Shown here piece by piece: positions 8,954 to 15,741 of a stretch of DNA of 26,439 bases. Origin of the DNA: JBOGZD01 sp050697155 (lineage in GTDB: Bacteria > Actinomycetota > Thermoleophilia > Solirubrobacterales > 70-9); the NCBI GenBank assembly GCA_050697155.1, contig JBOGZD010000028.1:1-26439 (forward strand), in the 5' to 3' direction. Position 1 is the first letter of the stretch. Each line of letters opens with the position of its first letter. The translations under genes and the position numbers were made by a program. The notes under the pieces were generated by a model that saw nothing but the letters and a program-made list of their open reading frames with translations, did not search any database and was not told the DNA's origin.

Positions 8954-9708
8954 GAGCCCGAGCCCCTCGACTCCTGCTCTGAGCGATACCGCTCGATCTG
9001 CTCGACGCGCTCGGCGGCGGTGGCGGCCGCCTCGGATTCGGTCTGCTCGTCGTACTCGTCGTGGCGCCTCCACCACTGGTAGGTCGGGTCCTGCGGGTAG
9101 CCCTCTGGCGAGTCCTCCCACTCCTCCTGTCGTCCGAGCGCGGTGATGTCGAGGTAGCTCCAGGTGCCGCCCATCGGCTCGTCGCCGCGGCTGTCGACGA
9201 AGTACGTGCGGAAGATCCGGTCCTCTTCGTCGCGGAAGAAGGCATTGGTTCCGTGCCACTCGTCCACGCCGAAGTCGTCGTCGAAGTCGTCCGTCAGCGT
9301 GTACCACGGGATGAGCGCCCAGCCCATCCGCGCCTTCAAGCGCGCGATGGCCGCCTGCGGGGCGCGCGAGACGAACGCAAGCGTGGTGTCGCGGGCGTTC
9401 AGATGGGCGGGGTGGGCGACCTGATCGGCGACCAAGGAGCAGCCGGAGCAGCCTTTCTCAGGCCAGCCCTTGACGCCGGGCTCGAAGAAGAAGCGGTACA
9501 CGATCAGCTGCCGGCGGCCCGCAAACAGGTCGAGGAGGCTCGCCGGCCCGTCCGGGCCCTCGAACGCGTAGTCCTTCTCAACCGCCATCCTCGGCATCCG
9601 GCGGCGCTCGGCGGCGAGCGCATCACGGGCGCGGGTCAGCTCCTTCTCCTTCACCAGCAGTTCCTCGCGGGCGGCGTCCCACTCCTGCGCAGACACGATC
9701 GGCGGCAT
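8950..9708 (-). CDS. DUF899 family thioredoxin-like protein
   Basis: This 252-residue protein matches the DUF899 family, which has a thioredoxin-like fold. After an N-terminal coiled helix (WDAAREELLVKEKELTRARD) comes DYAFEGPDGPASLLDLFAGRRQLIVYRFFF, then KGCSGCSLVAD, where a CxxC-like pair sits at the position of the thioredoxin active site. The central VDEWHGTNAFFRD and the late MGGTWSYLDITALGRQEEWEDSPEGYPQ are also typical. The Cys pair suggests a redox role, but the family's function is not established. The C-terminus is a charged, Glu/Ala-rich extension. The ATG at 9708 lies 3 bases after the stop of the broken ArsR gene, and the 43-residue ORF overlaps its stop. Confidence 0.9.
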   Translation of the reverse strand: MPPIVSAQEWDAAREELLVKEKELTRARDALAAERRRMPRMAVEKDYAFEGPDGPASLLDLFAGRRQLIVYRFFFEPGVKGWPEKGCSGCSLVADQVAHPAHLNARDTTLAFVSRAPQAAIARLKARMGWALIPWYTLTDDFDDDFGVDEWHGTNAFFRDEEDRIFRTYFVDSRGDEPMGGTWSYLDITALGRQEEWEDSPEGYPQDPTYQWWRRHDEYDEQTESEAAATAAERVEQIERYRSEQESRGSGS

Positions 9709-9711
9709 CTT

Positions 9712-9935
9712 TCATTTCGGCTCCTTCTCCTTCAGGTAATCGTCGACGACATCAAACAGGCGCTCCCAGAGGGCGCGTTGGCGATCCATCCACGCGGCGG
9801 CCTCGTCGAGCGCGTCGGTGTCGAGCGAGAGCCGGGCGTCCGGCCCTCGACCACGCGCGTGACGACGCCGGTCTCCTCCAGCACCTTGAGGTGCTTGGAG
9901 ATCGCGGGCTTGGACACCCCGAAGCCGGCCAGGGC
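9712..9935 (-). pseudogene. ArsR-type regulator, 5'-truncated and frameshifted
   Basis: This is the remnant of a winged-helix ArsR/SmtB-type repressor that would control the DUF899-SRPBCC unit. The recognition helix and wing are clear in one frame (FGVSKPAISKHLKVLEETGVVTRVVEGRT). The characteristic C-terminal end is in another frame (RLSLDTDALDEAAAWMDRQ, then LFDVVDDYLKEKE). The frames meet at 9835-9836, where one missing base would restore THRLSLD. The first 40-odd residues expected (the LADPTRR-ILE region) are absent. Upstream of about 9930 the sequence no longer looks like ArsR and instead reads as a metalloprotease on the other strand. An ATG at 9963 is in frame with the helix part but adds only unrelated residues. 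It is probably non-functional, unless both defects are assembly errors. Confidence 0.8.
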
Positions 9936-9939
9936 GCAT

Positions 9940-10251
9940 CCGCGCCGGGTACTGGAGCGCATCGAGCCCAGCGGTGGCTGGCGGAGCTCCGACGGTACGT
10001 TCACGGGACGCCAGCGGCGCGGCCATCGGGTCGGAGGCAGGATCTCGCTGAACCTCGACTTCTTCGATCGCATGAGCGCCAACGGCAGGCTCGCGACGAT
10101 CGTCCACGAGCTGGGTCACGCGTTCGGGCTGCGGCACCGCAAATCACGCGGCGTGATGAACGCGGTAACCGGTAACAAGACGGATCCACGGCCCGACCGG
10201 ACCGACTTCAAGAACCTGCTCGCGATCTACGGCCAGGGTCAGTCCGACTGA
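9940..10251 (+). pseudogene. Matrixin-type zinc metalloprotease, 3' fragment
   Basis: This is the C-terminal end of a secreted zinc metalloprotease. The metzincin site HELGHAFGLRH (HExxHxxGxxH) is intact, followed by the Met-turn-like GVMN and a C-terminal helix, DFKNLLAIYG. Just before the site, RISLNLDFFDRMSANGRLATIV resembles the strand and helix that precede the zinc site in such proteases. There is no signal peptide, propeptide or plausible start: an ATG at 10071 would leave only about 60 residues. The upstream boundary is uncertain (about 9935-9970), because the frame runs on into antisense ArsR sequence. It stands head to head with the truncated ArsR gene, so both appear to have lost their 5' ends at the same junction. 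Confidence 0.7.
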
Positions 10252-10296
10252 GCATCCTGGGCATCGGCACGGGCCGGCGACTTCCGACATTCCTGC

Positions 10297-10316
10297 CTTC
10301 CGCGTGCGAGCGGAAG
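10297..10316. terminator. GC-rich hairpin between convergent genes
   Basis: CTTCCGC (10297-10303) and GCGGAAG (10310-10316) form a perfect 7-bp stem with a 6-base loop. It sits between the convergent ends of the protease fragment (10251) and era (10326), so it could terminate both strands. There is no T-tract on either side, so it is not a canonical intrinsic terminator; such T-less hairpins are common in high-GC actinomycetes. Confidence 0.5.
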
Positions 10317-10325
10317 CGCGGCTGG

Positions 10326-11219
10326 TTACTCGATTCCGATGCGGTCGAGCAGGCTCTCGTCGCGGCGCCAGCGGTCGCGGACGCGGACCTGGAGGTCGAG
10401 GAAGACGCGGGTGCCCAGCTCGCGCTCGAGCTCCTTGCGCGCGGCGGTGCCGATCTCGCGCACCATCCTGCCGCCCTTGCCGATCAGGATCGCCTTCTGC
10501 GAGTCCGTCTCGGCCCAGATCTGGGCGGTCACCTCGGCGAGTCCGTCGTCGCGCGTCTCGACCTCCTCGATCGCGACCTCGACCGCGTGCGGGAGCTCGT
10601 CGCGCGTCCGTCGCAGCACCTGCTCGCGGATCAGCTCGGCGAGGTGGACCTCGCTTGGCTGGTCGCTGCGCTCCTGCTCGGGATACAGGAGCGGGCCCTC
10701 GGGGATCAACTCGCACAGGCACGACACCAGCGCCGGCACCCCGGACCCGGTCCGAGCCGAGAGCGGGAAGATCTCGTCCGCGAGCTCGAGCTGGGCGGCG
10801 TCGGCCAGCACCGCCGCGGTCTCGGCGTTGGAGAGCCGGTCGATCTTGTTGACCGCGCAGACGACCGGGGTGCGGTCGCGCGAGGCCAGCAGGTGGCGTG
10901 CGATGAAGCGGTCGCCGGGACCGACGCCCTGCTCGCCGTCGAGCACCAGGAGCACCGCATCGGCGTCGGCCAGCTCCTGCTCGACCCGGCGTTGCATGCG
11001 CTCGGTGAGCACGTCGCGCGGCCGCTGCACCCCCGGCAGGTCGACGAGGACAAGCTGCCAGGCTCCGGCCGGATCGGTGGCGACCCCGCGCACCGCCCGC
11101 CTGGTGGTCTGCGGCCGGTCCGAGATAATCGCCACCTTCGCCCCGACGATCGCGTTGACCAGGGTCGACTTGCCGACGTTCGGTCGCCCGGCGAGGCCCA
11201 CGAAGCCGGCGCGGGTCAT
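10326..11219 (-). CDS. era: GTPase Era, ribosome maturation factor
   Basis: Era is an essential GTPase that binds 16S rRNA near its 3' end and assists 30S subunit assembly. The 297-residue protein has a G domain with G1 GRPNVGKST at residues 11-19, the G2 region DRPQTTRR, G3 DLPG and G4 NKID. The C-terminal KH domain carries the motif IGKGGRMVREIG. Length and layout match the family. The ATG at 11219 overlaps the ybeY stop as ATGA. It is the last gene of the long minus-strand housekeeping run, with a hairpin just beyond its stop. Placement directly after ybeY fits a shared role in 16S rRNA processing. Confidence 0.98.
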   Translation of the reverse strand: MTRAGFVGLAGRPNVGKSTLVNAIVGAKVAIISDRPQTTRRAVRGVATDPAGAWQLVLVDLPGVQRPRDVLTERMQRRVEQELADADAVLLVLDGEQGVGPGDRFIARHLLASRDRTPVVCAVNKIDRLSNAETAAVLADAAQLELADEIFPLSARTGSGVPALVSCLCELIPEGPLLYPEQERSDQPSEVHLAELIREQVLRRTRDELPHAVEVAIEEVETRDDGLAEVTAQIWAETDSQKAILIGKGGRMVREIGTAARKELERELGTRVFLDLQVRVRDRWRRDESLLDRIGIE

Positions 11220-11608
11220 GACCGATCGTCGTTCGTCGTTCGTCGTTCGAGTGACGACATGACCGTCTCCTGGAGCGCCAGCATCTCGCCGGCGTCGGTC
11301 TCGTGGTCGTAGCCGCAGAGGTGAAGCACGCCGTGCACGGTGGCCTCGATCAGGTGGGCGGTCCGCTCGGGGCAGATCACCACGTCGCCGAGCTCGCGCG
11401 GGCCCGCGGCCTCGCCGGCGCCGTCGACCGGGAACGAGAGCACGTCGGTGGGCTCATCGTGGCCGCGGTGGAGGCGGTTGAGCTCGCGGATCCGCGACTC
11501 GCCGACCAGCTCGACCGACAGGTGCCCGTCGCCGACTCCGGCCGCGTCGAGCGTCGCCGCGGCGGCGTCGCGCAACTGCGCGGGCACGTCGTCGAGGTCT
11601 GCGGTCAC
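11216..11608 (-). CDS. ybeY: Endoribonuclease YbeY (rRNA maturation)
   Basis: YbeY is a metal-dependent endoribonuclease needed for 16S rRNA 3'-end maturation and 70S quality control. The 130-residue protein has the signature HGVLHLCGYDH with zinc ligands His92, His96 and His102. Before this comes DEPTDVLSFPVD, and ELGDVVICPE. It is compact: the helix that normally separates the GDIxI strand from the zinc helix is about a dozen residues shorter than in E. coli-type YbeY. The start is GTG at 11608, overlapping the phoH TGA as GTGA, and its own stop overlaps era. The order phoH-ybeY-era is widely conserved in bacteria. Confidence 0.96.
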   Translation of the reverse strand: MTADLDDVPAQLRDAAAATLDAAGVGDGHLSVELVGESRIRELNRLHRGHDEPTDVLSFPVDGAGEAAGPRELGDVVICPERTAHLIEATVHGVLHLCGYDHETDAGEMLALQETVMSSLERRTTNDDRS

Positions 11609-12582
11609 TCCTCGGCGCTCTCGCCGCGCTCGTCGCTCGTGGTCCGCTCCGAGTACTGCCCGTAGGCCTCGACGATCCGCTGGACGAGCTGGTGACGGAC
11701 GACGTCCTCGCCGCCGAAGCGGACGAAGCTGATGTCGTCGACAGCGGCGAGGATCTCCCCGACGACGACCAATCCCGAGCGCTGGTCGCGGGGGAGGTCG
11801 ATCTGGGTGATGTCGCCGGTGACGACCATCCTCGAGCCGAACCCCAGCCGGGTGAGGAACATCTTCATCTGCTCGGGGCTGGTGTTCTGCGCCTCGTCGA
11901 GGATCACGAAGGAGTCATTAATCGAGCGACCCCGCATGAAAGCCAGCGGCGCCACCTCGATGATCCCGCGCTCGAGGTAGGTCGAGACGCGGTCGGGGTC
12001 GAGCATGTCGTAGAGGGCATCGAAGAGCGGCCGCAGATACGGATCGACCTTCGCCTGGATGTCTCCGGGCAGGAAGCCCAGCCGCTCGCCCGCCTCGACC
12101 GCGGGGCGGGTGAGGATGATCCGGTTGACGTCGCGGGCGTCGAGCGCCGCGACCGCCATCGCCACCGCGAGGAAGGTCTTGCCGGTGCCCGCCGGGCCGA
12201 TGCCGAAGGTGACCGTGTGGCCCCGGATCGAGTCCACGTAGCGCTTCTGGTTCACCGTCTTCGGCGCCACCTTGATCGCCCGGTGGCGCCAGATCACGTC
12301 CTCGAGGATCTCCGCCGGGCTCTCGCTCTCATCCAGTGCCACCGCGACCTGCTCGACGGTGCCCGGGGCGATGTCGTGGCCGCGCTCGACGAGGCCGACC
12401 AGCTCCTCGACGACCGAGGCCGCGTCGCGGACCTCGCCCTCGTCGCCGTCGAGCGTGAGCACGTTGCCGCGCAGATGCACGTCGCACCCCAGGCGCTGCT
12501 CGAGCTGACGCAGGACCGCGTCCTCGGATCCCGCGAGCTCGGCGGCGACGGTGTTGTCGAGGGTGAGCTGGCGTCGCGCCAA
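11605..12582 (-). CDS. PhoH-like ATPase (PhoH/YbeZ family)
   Basis: This 325-residue cytoplasmic P-loop protein belongs to the PhoH/YbeZ family, which works with YbeY and is proposed to act in RNA metabolism. An N-terminal KH-like region (about residues 1-70) is followed by the ATPase domain. Walker A GPAGTGKT lies at residues 129-136, then ILTRPAVEAGERLGFLPGD, Walker B FVILDEAQN, and VVTGDITQIDLP. The start is a TTG at 12582, 11 bases after the yqeY stop, with AGG in the gap. No ATG or GTG upstream in frame is possible without overlapping yqeY substantially, and the next Met lies beyond Walker A. ybeY overlaps its stop as GTGA. Confidence 0.95.
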   Translation of the reverse strand: MARRQLTLDNTVAAELAGSEDAVLRQLEQRLGCDVHLRGNVLTLDGDEGEVRDAASVVEELVGLVERGHDIAPGTVEQVAVALDESESPAEILEDVIWRHRAIKVAPKTVNQKRYVDSIRGHTVTFGIGPAGTGKTFLAVAMAVAALDARDVNRIILTRPAVEAGERLGFLPGDIQAKVDPYLRPLFDALYDMLDPDRVSTYLERGIIEVAPLAFMRGRSINDSFVILDEAQNTSPEQMKMFLTRLGFGSRMVVTGDITQIDLPRDQRSGLVVVGEILAAVDDISFVRFGGEDVVRHQLVQRIVEAYGQYSERTTSDERGESAEE

Positions 12583-12593
12583 GCTGCCGCTAC

Positions 12594-13058
12594 CTAGGAC
12601 CGGCTGCCACCGTCGGATGCGCCGGCGGCGAGGCGCTCGCGGACGACCGCGCTCACCCGCTTGCCGTCGGCGCGCCCGCCCACCTTCGGCATCGCCACCC
12701 CCATCGCCTTGCCCATATCGGAGGGGCCGGCGGCACCGCTTTCGGCGATCGCCTCCTCGACGAGCGCCGTGAGCTCGTCGTCACCGAGCTCGGCGGGCAG
12801 GTAGCGCTCGATCTCGCGCGCCTCGATCTCCTCGGCGGCGGCGCGATCGGAGCTGCCGCCCTCGCGGTAGGCCTCGGCGGCCTCAAGCCGTCGCTTGCGC
12901 TCGCGCCGCAGGACCGCGAGCTCGTCGTCGCCGCCCTCCTTGGCGTCCTTCTGCAGCGCATCAGTGACCAGCCGCAACGCGGACACGCGCTCGCGCTCGC
13001 CGGCCTTCATCGCCTCGCGGGTGTCGGCCTGGACGCGGTCGAGGATCGTCTCGCTCAT
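12594..13058 (-). CDS. GatB/YqeY domain-containing protein
   Basis: This 154-residue stand-alone YqeY protein is related to the C-terminal tail of GatB, the tRNA-binding part of the amidotransferase. Typical segments are an N-terminal helix (ILDRVQADTREAMKAGERERVSALRL), then EREIERYLP-like EIERYLPAELGDDEL, and the end motif GPSDMGKAMGVAMPKVGGRADGKRVS. Its cellular role is uncertain, perhaps related to tRNA. The ATG at 13058 lies 29 bases after the murI stop. A TAnnnT box (TACCCT) lies 9 bases upstream, so it may also have its own promoter, with GAGAG as a weak ribosome-binding site. phoH follows after 11 bases. Confidence 0.93.
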   Translation of the reverse strand: MSETILDRVQADTREAMKAGERERVSALRLVTDALQKDAKEGGDDELAVLRRERKRRLEAAEAYREGGSSDRAAAEEIEAREIERYLPAELGDDELTALVEEAIAESGAAGPSDMGKAMGVAMPKVGGRADGKRVSAVVRERLAAGASDGGSRS

Positions 13059-13067
13059 CGCTCTCGA

Positions 13068-13073
13068 AGGGTA
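13068..13073 (-). promoter_or_regulatory. Putative -10 box before yqeY
   Basis: TACCCT lies 9 bases before the yqeY ATG, in the 29-base murI-yqeY gap. The spacing would place the transcript start at or next to the start codon. No -35 is evident and the match is weak on its own. Confidence 0.3.
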
Positions 13074-13087
13074 GCCGCGGCCGGCGA

Positions 13088-13885
13088 TCAGTCCCCGACG
13101 TCGACCAGCTCGATCTCCCCCAGGGGCATCTGCAGGAACCGGGTCCCGAGCTCGCGGAACGCGTCCGGATCGCCGGTGCAGAGGAAGCGGTAATCGCCCT
13201 CGCGGTGATCGGTGGCGCCGAGGCCGCTCGCCTCGAGGATTCGTTCGGCCGAGGCCGCGAGCGCATGGCCGGCGGTGACCAGGCGGACGTCGCGGCCGAG
13301 GATCCGCTGCAGCATCGGGCGCACGAGGGGATAGTGGGTGCAGCCGAGGATCACCGTGTCGACCCGCGCCTGCTTGAGCGGGGCGCAGTACGAGCGGACC
13401 TTGTTGACCACCTCCTCGCTGAAGGGAAACCCACGCTGGATGATCGCGGCCAGGTCGGGCGCGGCGACCTCGGTCACCGTGAGCTCACGGTGCTGACGGC
13501 CGAGCGCACGCAGGTAGGCGCCGCCCTCCACCGTCGCCGGCGTCGCCAACACCCCGACTCGGCCCGAATCGGTGATCGCCGCCGCGATCTCGGCCTCGGG
13601 CTCGACCACCGCGACGACCTCGACCCCACGCTCGGCAGCGATCTCGCGCGCCGCCTCGAACCCGGCGGCGGCGGCCGAATTGCAGGCGATCACGATCAGC
13701 TTCGCACCCCGGTCGAGCAGGAAGCGGGTGTTTCGCTCAGAGCAGGCGCGCAGGTCGTCGATCGAGCGCGCGCCGTACGGAAAACGCGCGTCATCGCCCA
13801 GGTAGACGTAGTCCTCCTCGGGCAGCGAGACCAGGCATTCGTGCAGGACCGTGAGACCGCCGACGCCGGAGTCGAAGAAGGCCAC
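13088..13885 (-). CDS. murI: Glutamate racemase
   Basis: MurI interconverts L- and D-glutamate, supplying D-Glu for peptidoglycan stem peptides. The 265-residue protein has FFDSGVGGLTVL at the N-terminus with the catalytic-site Asp5. The two catalytic cysteines are Cys68 in ACNSA and Cys182 in GCTHYPL. The intervening DDARFPYG (usually GDxxRxPYG) is also conserved. The GTG at 13885 leaves only four residues before the DSGVGG motif; no better start exists upstream in frame and no ribosome-binding site is evident, so initiation may be coupled to the gene ending at 13900. It is the only cell-wall enzyme in this run; murJ lies about 8 kb away. Confidence 0.95.
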   Translation of the reverse strand: MAFFDSGVGGLTVLHECLVSLPEEDYVYLGDDARFPYGARSIDDLRACSERNTRFLLDRGAKLIVIACNSAAAAGFEAAREIAAERGVEVVAVVEPEAEIAAAITDSGRVGVLATPATVEGGAYLRALGRQHRELTVTEVAAPDLAAIIQRGFPFSEEVVNKVRSYCAPLKQARVDTVILGCTHYPLVRPMLQRILGRDVRLVTAGHALAASAERILEASGLGATDHREGDYRFLCTGDPDAFRELGTRFLQMPLGEIELVDVGD

Positions 13886-13899
13886 CGGGAGCGAGGGGT

Positions 13900-14394
13900 C
13901 TACAGAAATGGCTTCGCGGCCATGAAGTAGATCGCCAGGATCACGATCAGGCCGGCGATCGGGCCCATGATGCGGCTGCCCTTGGTCGCCGCCCAGAACT
14001 CGTCGCTGAACTGCGGCTCAGCGTTCCCCGCCGCGGCGATGTCGCGCTCCGCAATCTCCTTGGCACGGCGATCGTGGGGCTCGAAGAAGCCATATGCCAA
14101 CCCCAGCAGGACGACCACGGCCACCATCCCGACGATCACGAACGCGTCGCTGAACTCCCAGCGGTCGGCGGCGAGGTAGATCCCCGAGGCGAAGACGACC
14201 AGCGCGCCGATCGTGGTCATCGTTCGAACGACCAGGGTCTGGGCCTCGAACACCGCTGGGATGCTGCGCGGGTGGTTCTTGCCGATGAAGGCCAGGTAGA
14301 GCCCGAACGCGAACGTCGGGCCGAAGCCGACGACCACGGCGCTGACGTGAAGCCAGACGACGACGTCGTAGAACTGGACGTCGGCGACGATCAC
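13900..14394 (-). CDS. DUF2269-like four-helix membrane protein (copy 2)
   Basis: This 164-residue integral membrane protein has four predicted helices: near residues 10-32 (VVWLHVSAVVVGFGPTFAFGLYL), 57-76 (TTIGALVVFASGIYLAA), 84-104 and 142-160. It looks like the DUF2269 family of predicted membrane proteins; I hold that assignment loosely. A short acidic loop with AERDIAAAGNAEPQFSDEF lies before the last helix. The same pattern is present in the gene just upstream (14423-14920), so the two are tandem paralogues. The start is GTG at 14394 with GGGGATGGGG 6 bases upstream. murI begins 14 bases after its stop. Function unknown. Confidence 0.85.
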   Translation of the reverse strand: MIVADVQFYDVVVWLHVSAVVVGFGPTFAFGLYLAFIGKNHPRSIPAVFEAQTLVVRTMTTIGALVVFASGIYLAADRWEFSDAFVIVGMVAVVVLLGLAYGFFEPHDRRAKEIAERDIAAAGNAEPQFSDEFWAATKGSRIMGPIAGLIVILAIYFMAAKPFL

Positions 14395-14422
14395 GCGCGA
14401 ACCCCATCCCCGATCATGGCCG

Positions 14423-14920
14423 CTACGGCTTCACCGCCATGAAGAAGATGACCACGACGATGAGGCTGATTGAGAACCCCGCGACGGTCATCAGGCGGCG
14501 GTAGACGGCATCGAACTCGTCGCTGAAGCTGACCTCGCTTCCCGCCGTGGCGGCTATATCCCGCTCGGCGAGCTCAGCCAGCCTCGACTCGGTCGGGCCG
14601 AAGAAGAGCGGCCCTGCGAGGAATAGGTAAAGCGCGATCGGCAGCCCGACGACCACGAACAGGTTGCCGAAGTCGTAGCCACCGTCCTCGGTGATCACCA
14701 GGTACAGGCCCGTGATCAGGATCAACCCCACGGCCGGCCCGATTACGGTCTTGCCGATCCTGTCCTGGGTGGCGAGCAGGTAGGGGAGGCTGCGGGGGAA
14801 GCGGTGGCGTGCCGCGCCCCAGAGGACCGGGTAGCCGAAGATGAGGCCGAGGCCCGCCACGGCGGACATCACATGGGCGAAGACGACGATCGAGTAGAAG
14901 GTGATATCGGCGGCGATCAA
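14423..14920 (-). CDS. DUF2269-like four-helix membrane protein (copy 1)
   Basis: This 165-residue membrane protein is a paralogue of the next gene. Shared landmarks are the start (M-I-A-A-D-I-T-F-Y against I-V-A-D-V-Q-F-Y), a helix-1 His (FAHVMSAVAG), a GLYL in helix 2, and AERDIAATAGSEVSFSDEF before the last helix. Helices lie near residues 10-33, 58-80, 88-108 and 142-162. The start is a TTG at 14920 that overlaps the prmA TGA as TTGA, so translation is probably coupled; no ribosome-binding site is visible. The conserved helix-1 His could bind a cofactor such as haem, but one residue is not evidence. Function unknown. Confidence 0.85.
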   Translation of the reverse strand: MIAADITFYSIVVFAHVMSAVAGLGLIFGYPVLWGAARHRFPRSLPYLLATQDRIGKTVIGPAVGLILITGLYLVITEDGGYDFGNLFVVVGLPIALYLFLAGPLFFGPTESRLAELAERDIAATAGSEVSFSDEFDAVYRRLMTVAGFSISLIVVVIFFMAVKP

Positions 14921-15741
14921 CTGCGCCCGAAGGCTAACGCGACCCAGTCGCTACGCGCAAGCCGATTGCGCTCGGCGAGGCCGGCCGCGGCCAGCGAGCC
15001 CGCGACCGCCTCGGCCTCGCTCGCCAGCAGCCCGGAGCAGACCAGGTTCTGAGGAGGATCGCCCAGCGCGGCGGCCACGTCGCGCAGCAAGGGGCCGGTG
15101 AGGTTGGCGAGCATCGTGGGGGCCGCCGGAGGCGCTTGCTCGCGGAGGTTGACCCTTCGCAGCTCGAGCTCGACTCCGTTGGCGCGGGCGTTGGCTTCCG
15201 CCGCCGCGAGCGCCGCGCGCTCGTGGTCGACGGCCACCACGGGGTCCCAGCCGAGCTTCGCGGCCGCGATCGCCAGTACACCGGACCCCGTGCCGAGATC
15301 GACCAGCTCGCCGCGGGCGCCGCCCGCGTCGGCGAGCTCGAGCAGCAGCTCAAGGCACATCCGCGTGGTCGCGTGCGCGCCTGTGCCGAACGCCTGACCC
15401 GGGTCGATGACGATGTCCACCTCCGCTCGCTCGTGGGCGCCCCGGTCCCAGGACGGGCGTACGACGAGGCGCCCATCACCGACGACCACCGGCTCGTGGA
15501 AGTCGCGCCAGCGATCCGCCCAGTCGTCCGGAATCTCGGTGGTGGTCACCTCGACCCCGCCGTCGCCGGCACCGGCCTCGAGGTCCGGCAGCTCCGGCAG
15601 CTCGCCGGGCGGCCCGTACACCGCGAATTCGGCCCACCCCGCCCCTCTTTCCTCTTCTACCCCGCCCGGCACCAGCTCGAGCAGCTCGGCGAGGACGCGG
15701 TCGGCATCCGCGGCGCGGCAGCGGACGGCGAGCCGGATCAA
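14917..15741 (-). CDS. prmA: Ribosomal protein L11 methyltransferase
   Basis: PrmA trimethylates lysines and the N-terminus of ribosomal protein L11 using S-adenosylmethionine. The 274-residue protein has an N-terminal substrate-binding ferredoxin-like domain (about 1-75), a linker with DDWADRWRDFHEPV, the family motif DPGQAFGTGAHATTRMCLELL, and the SAM-binding Rossmann domain with LVDLGTGSGVLAIAAAKLG. The loop ANLTGPLL matches the NI-AGPL site of the family. The start is TTG at 15741, overlapping the dnaJ TGA as TTGA; the dnaJ-prmA pairing is common in Gram-positive bacteria. Its own stop overlaps the next gene the same way. Confidence 0.94.
   Translation of the reverse strand: MIRLAVRCRAADADRVLAELLELVPGGVEEERGAGWAEFAVYGPPGELPELPDLEAGAGDGGVEVTTTEIPDDWADRWRDFHEPVVVGDGRLVVRPSWDRGAHERAEVDIVIDPGQAFGTGAHATTRMCLELLLELADAGGARGELVDLGTGSGVLAIAAAKLGWDPVVAVDHERAALAAAEANARANGVELELRRVNLREQAPPAAPTMLANLTGPLLRDVAAALGDPPQNLVCSGLLASEAEAVAGSLAAAGLAERNRLARSDWVALAFGRS

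Noticed and set aside
9061..9935. Upstream extension of the metalloprotease frame into a 396-codon ORF
   Set aside because: This part is antisense to DUF899 and ArsR and has no signal peptide or protease features. Only the part after about 9940 resembles a metalloprotease.
10339..11312. Plus-strand frames of 241-307 codons over era
   Set aside because: They are Ser/Arg-rich shadows; era is intact on the other strand with all G motifs.
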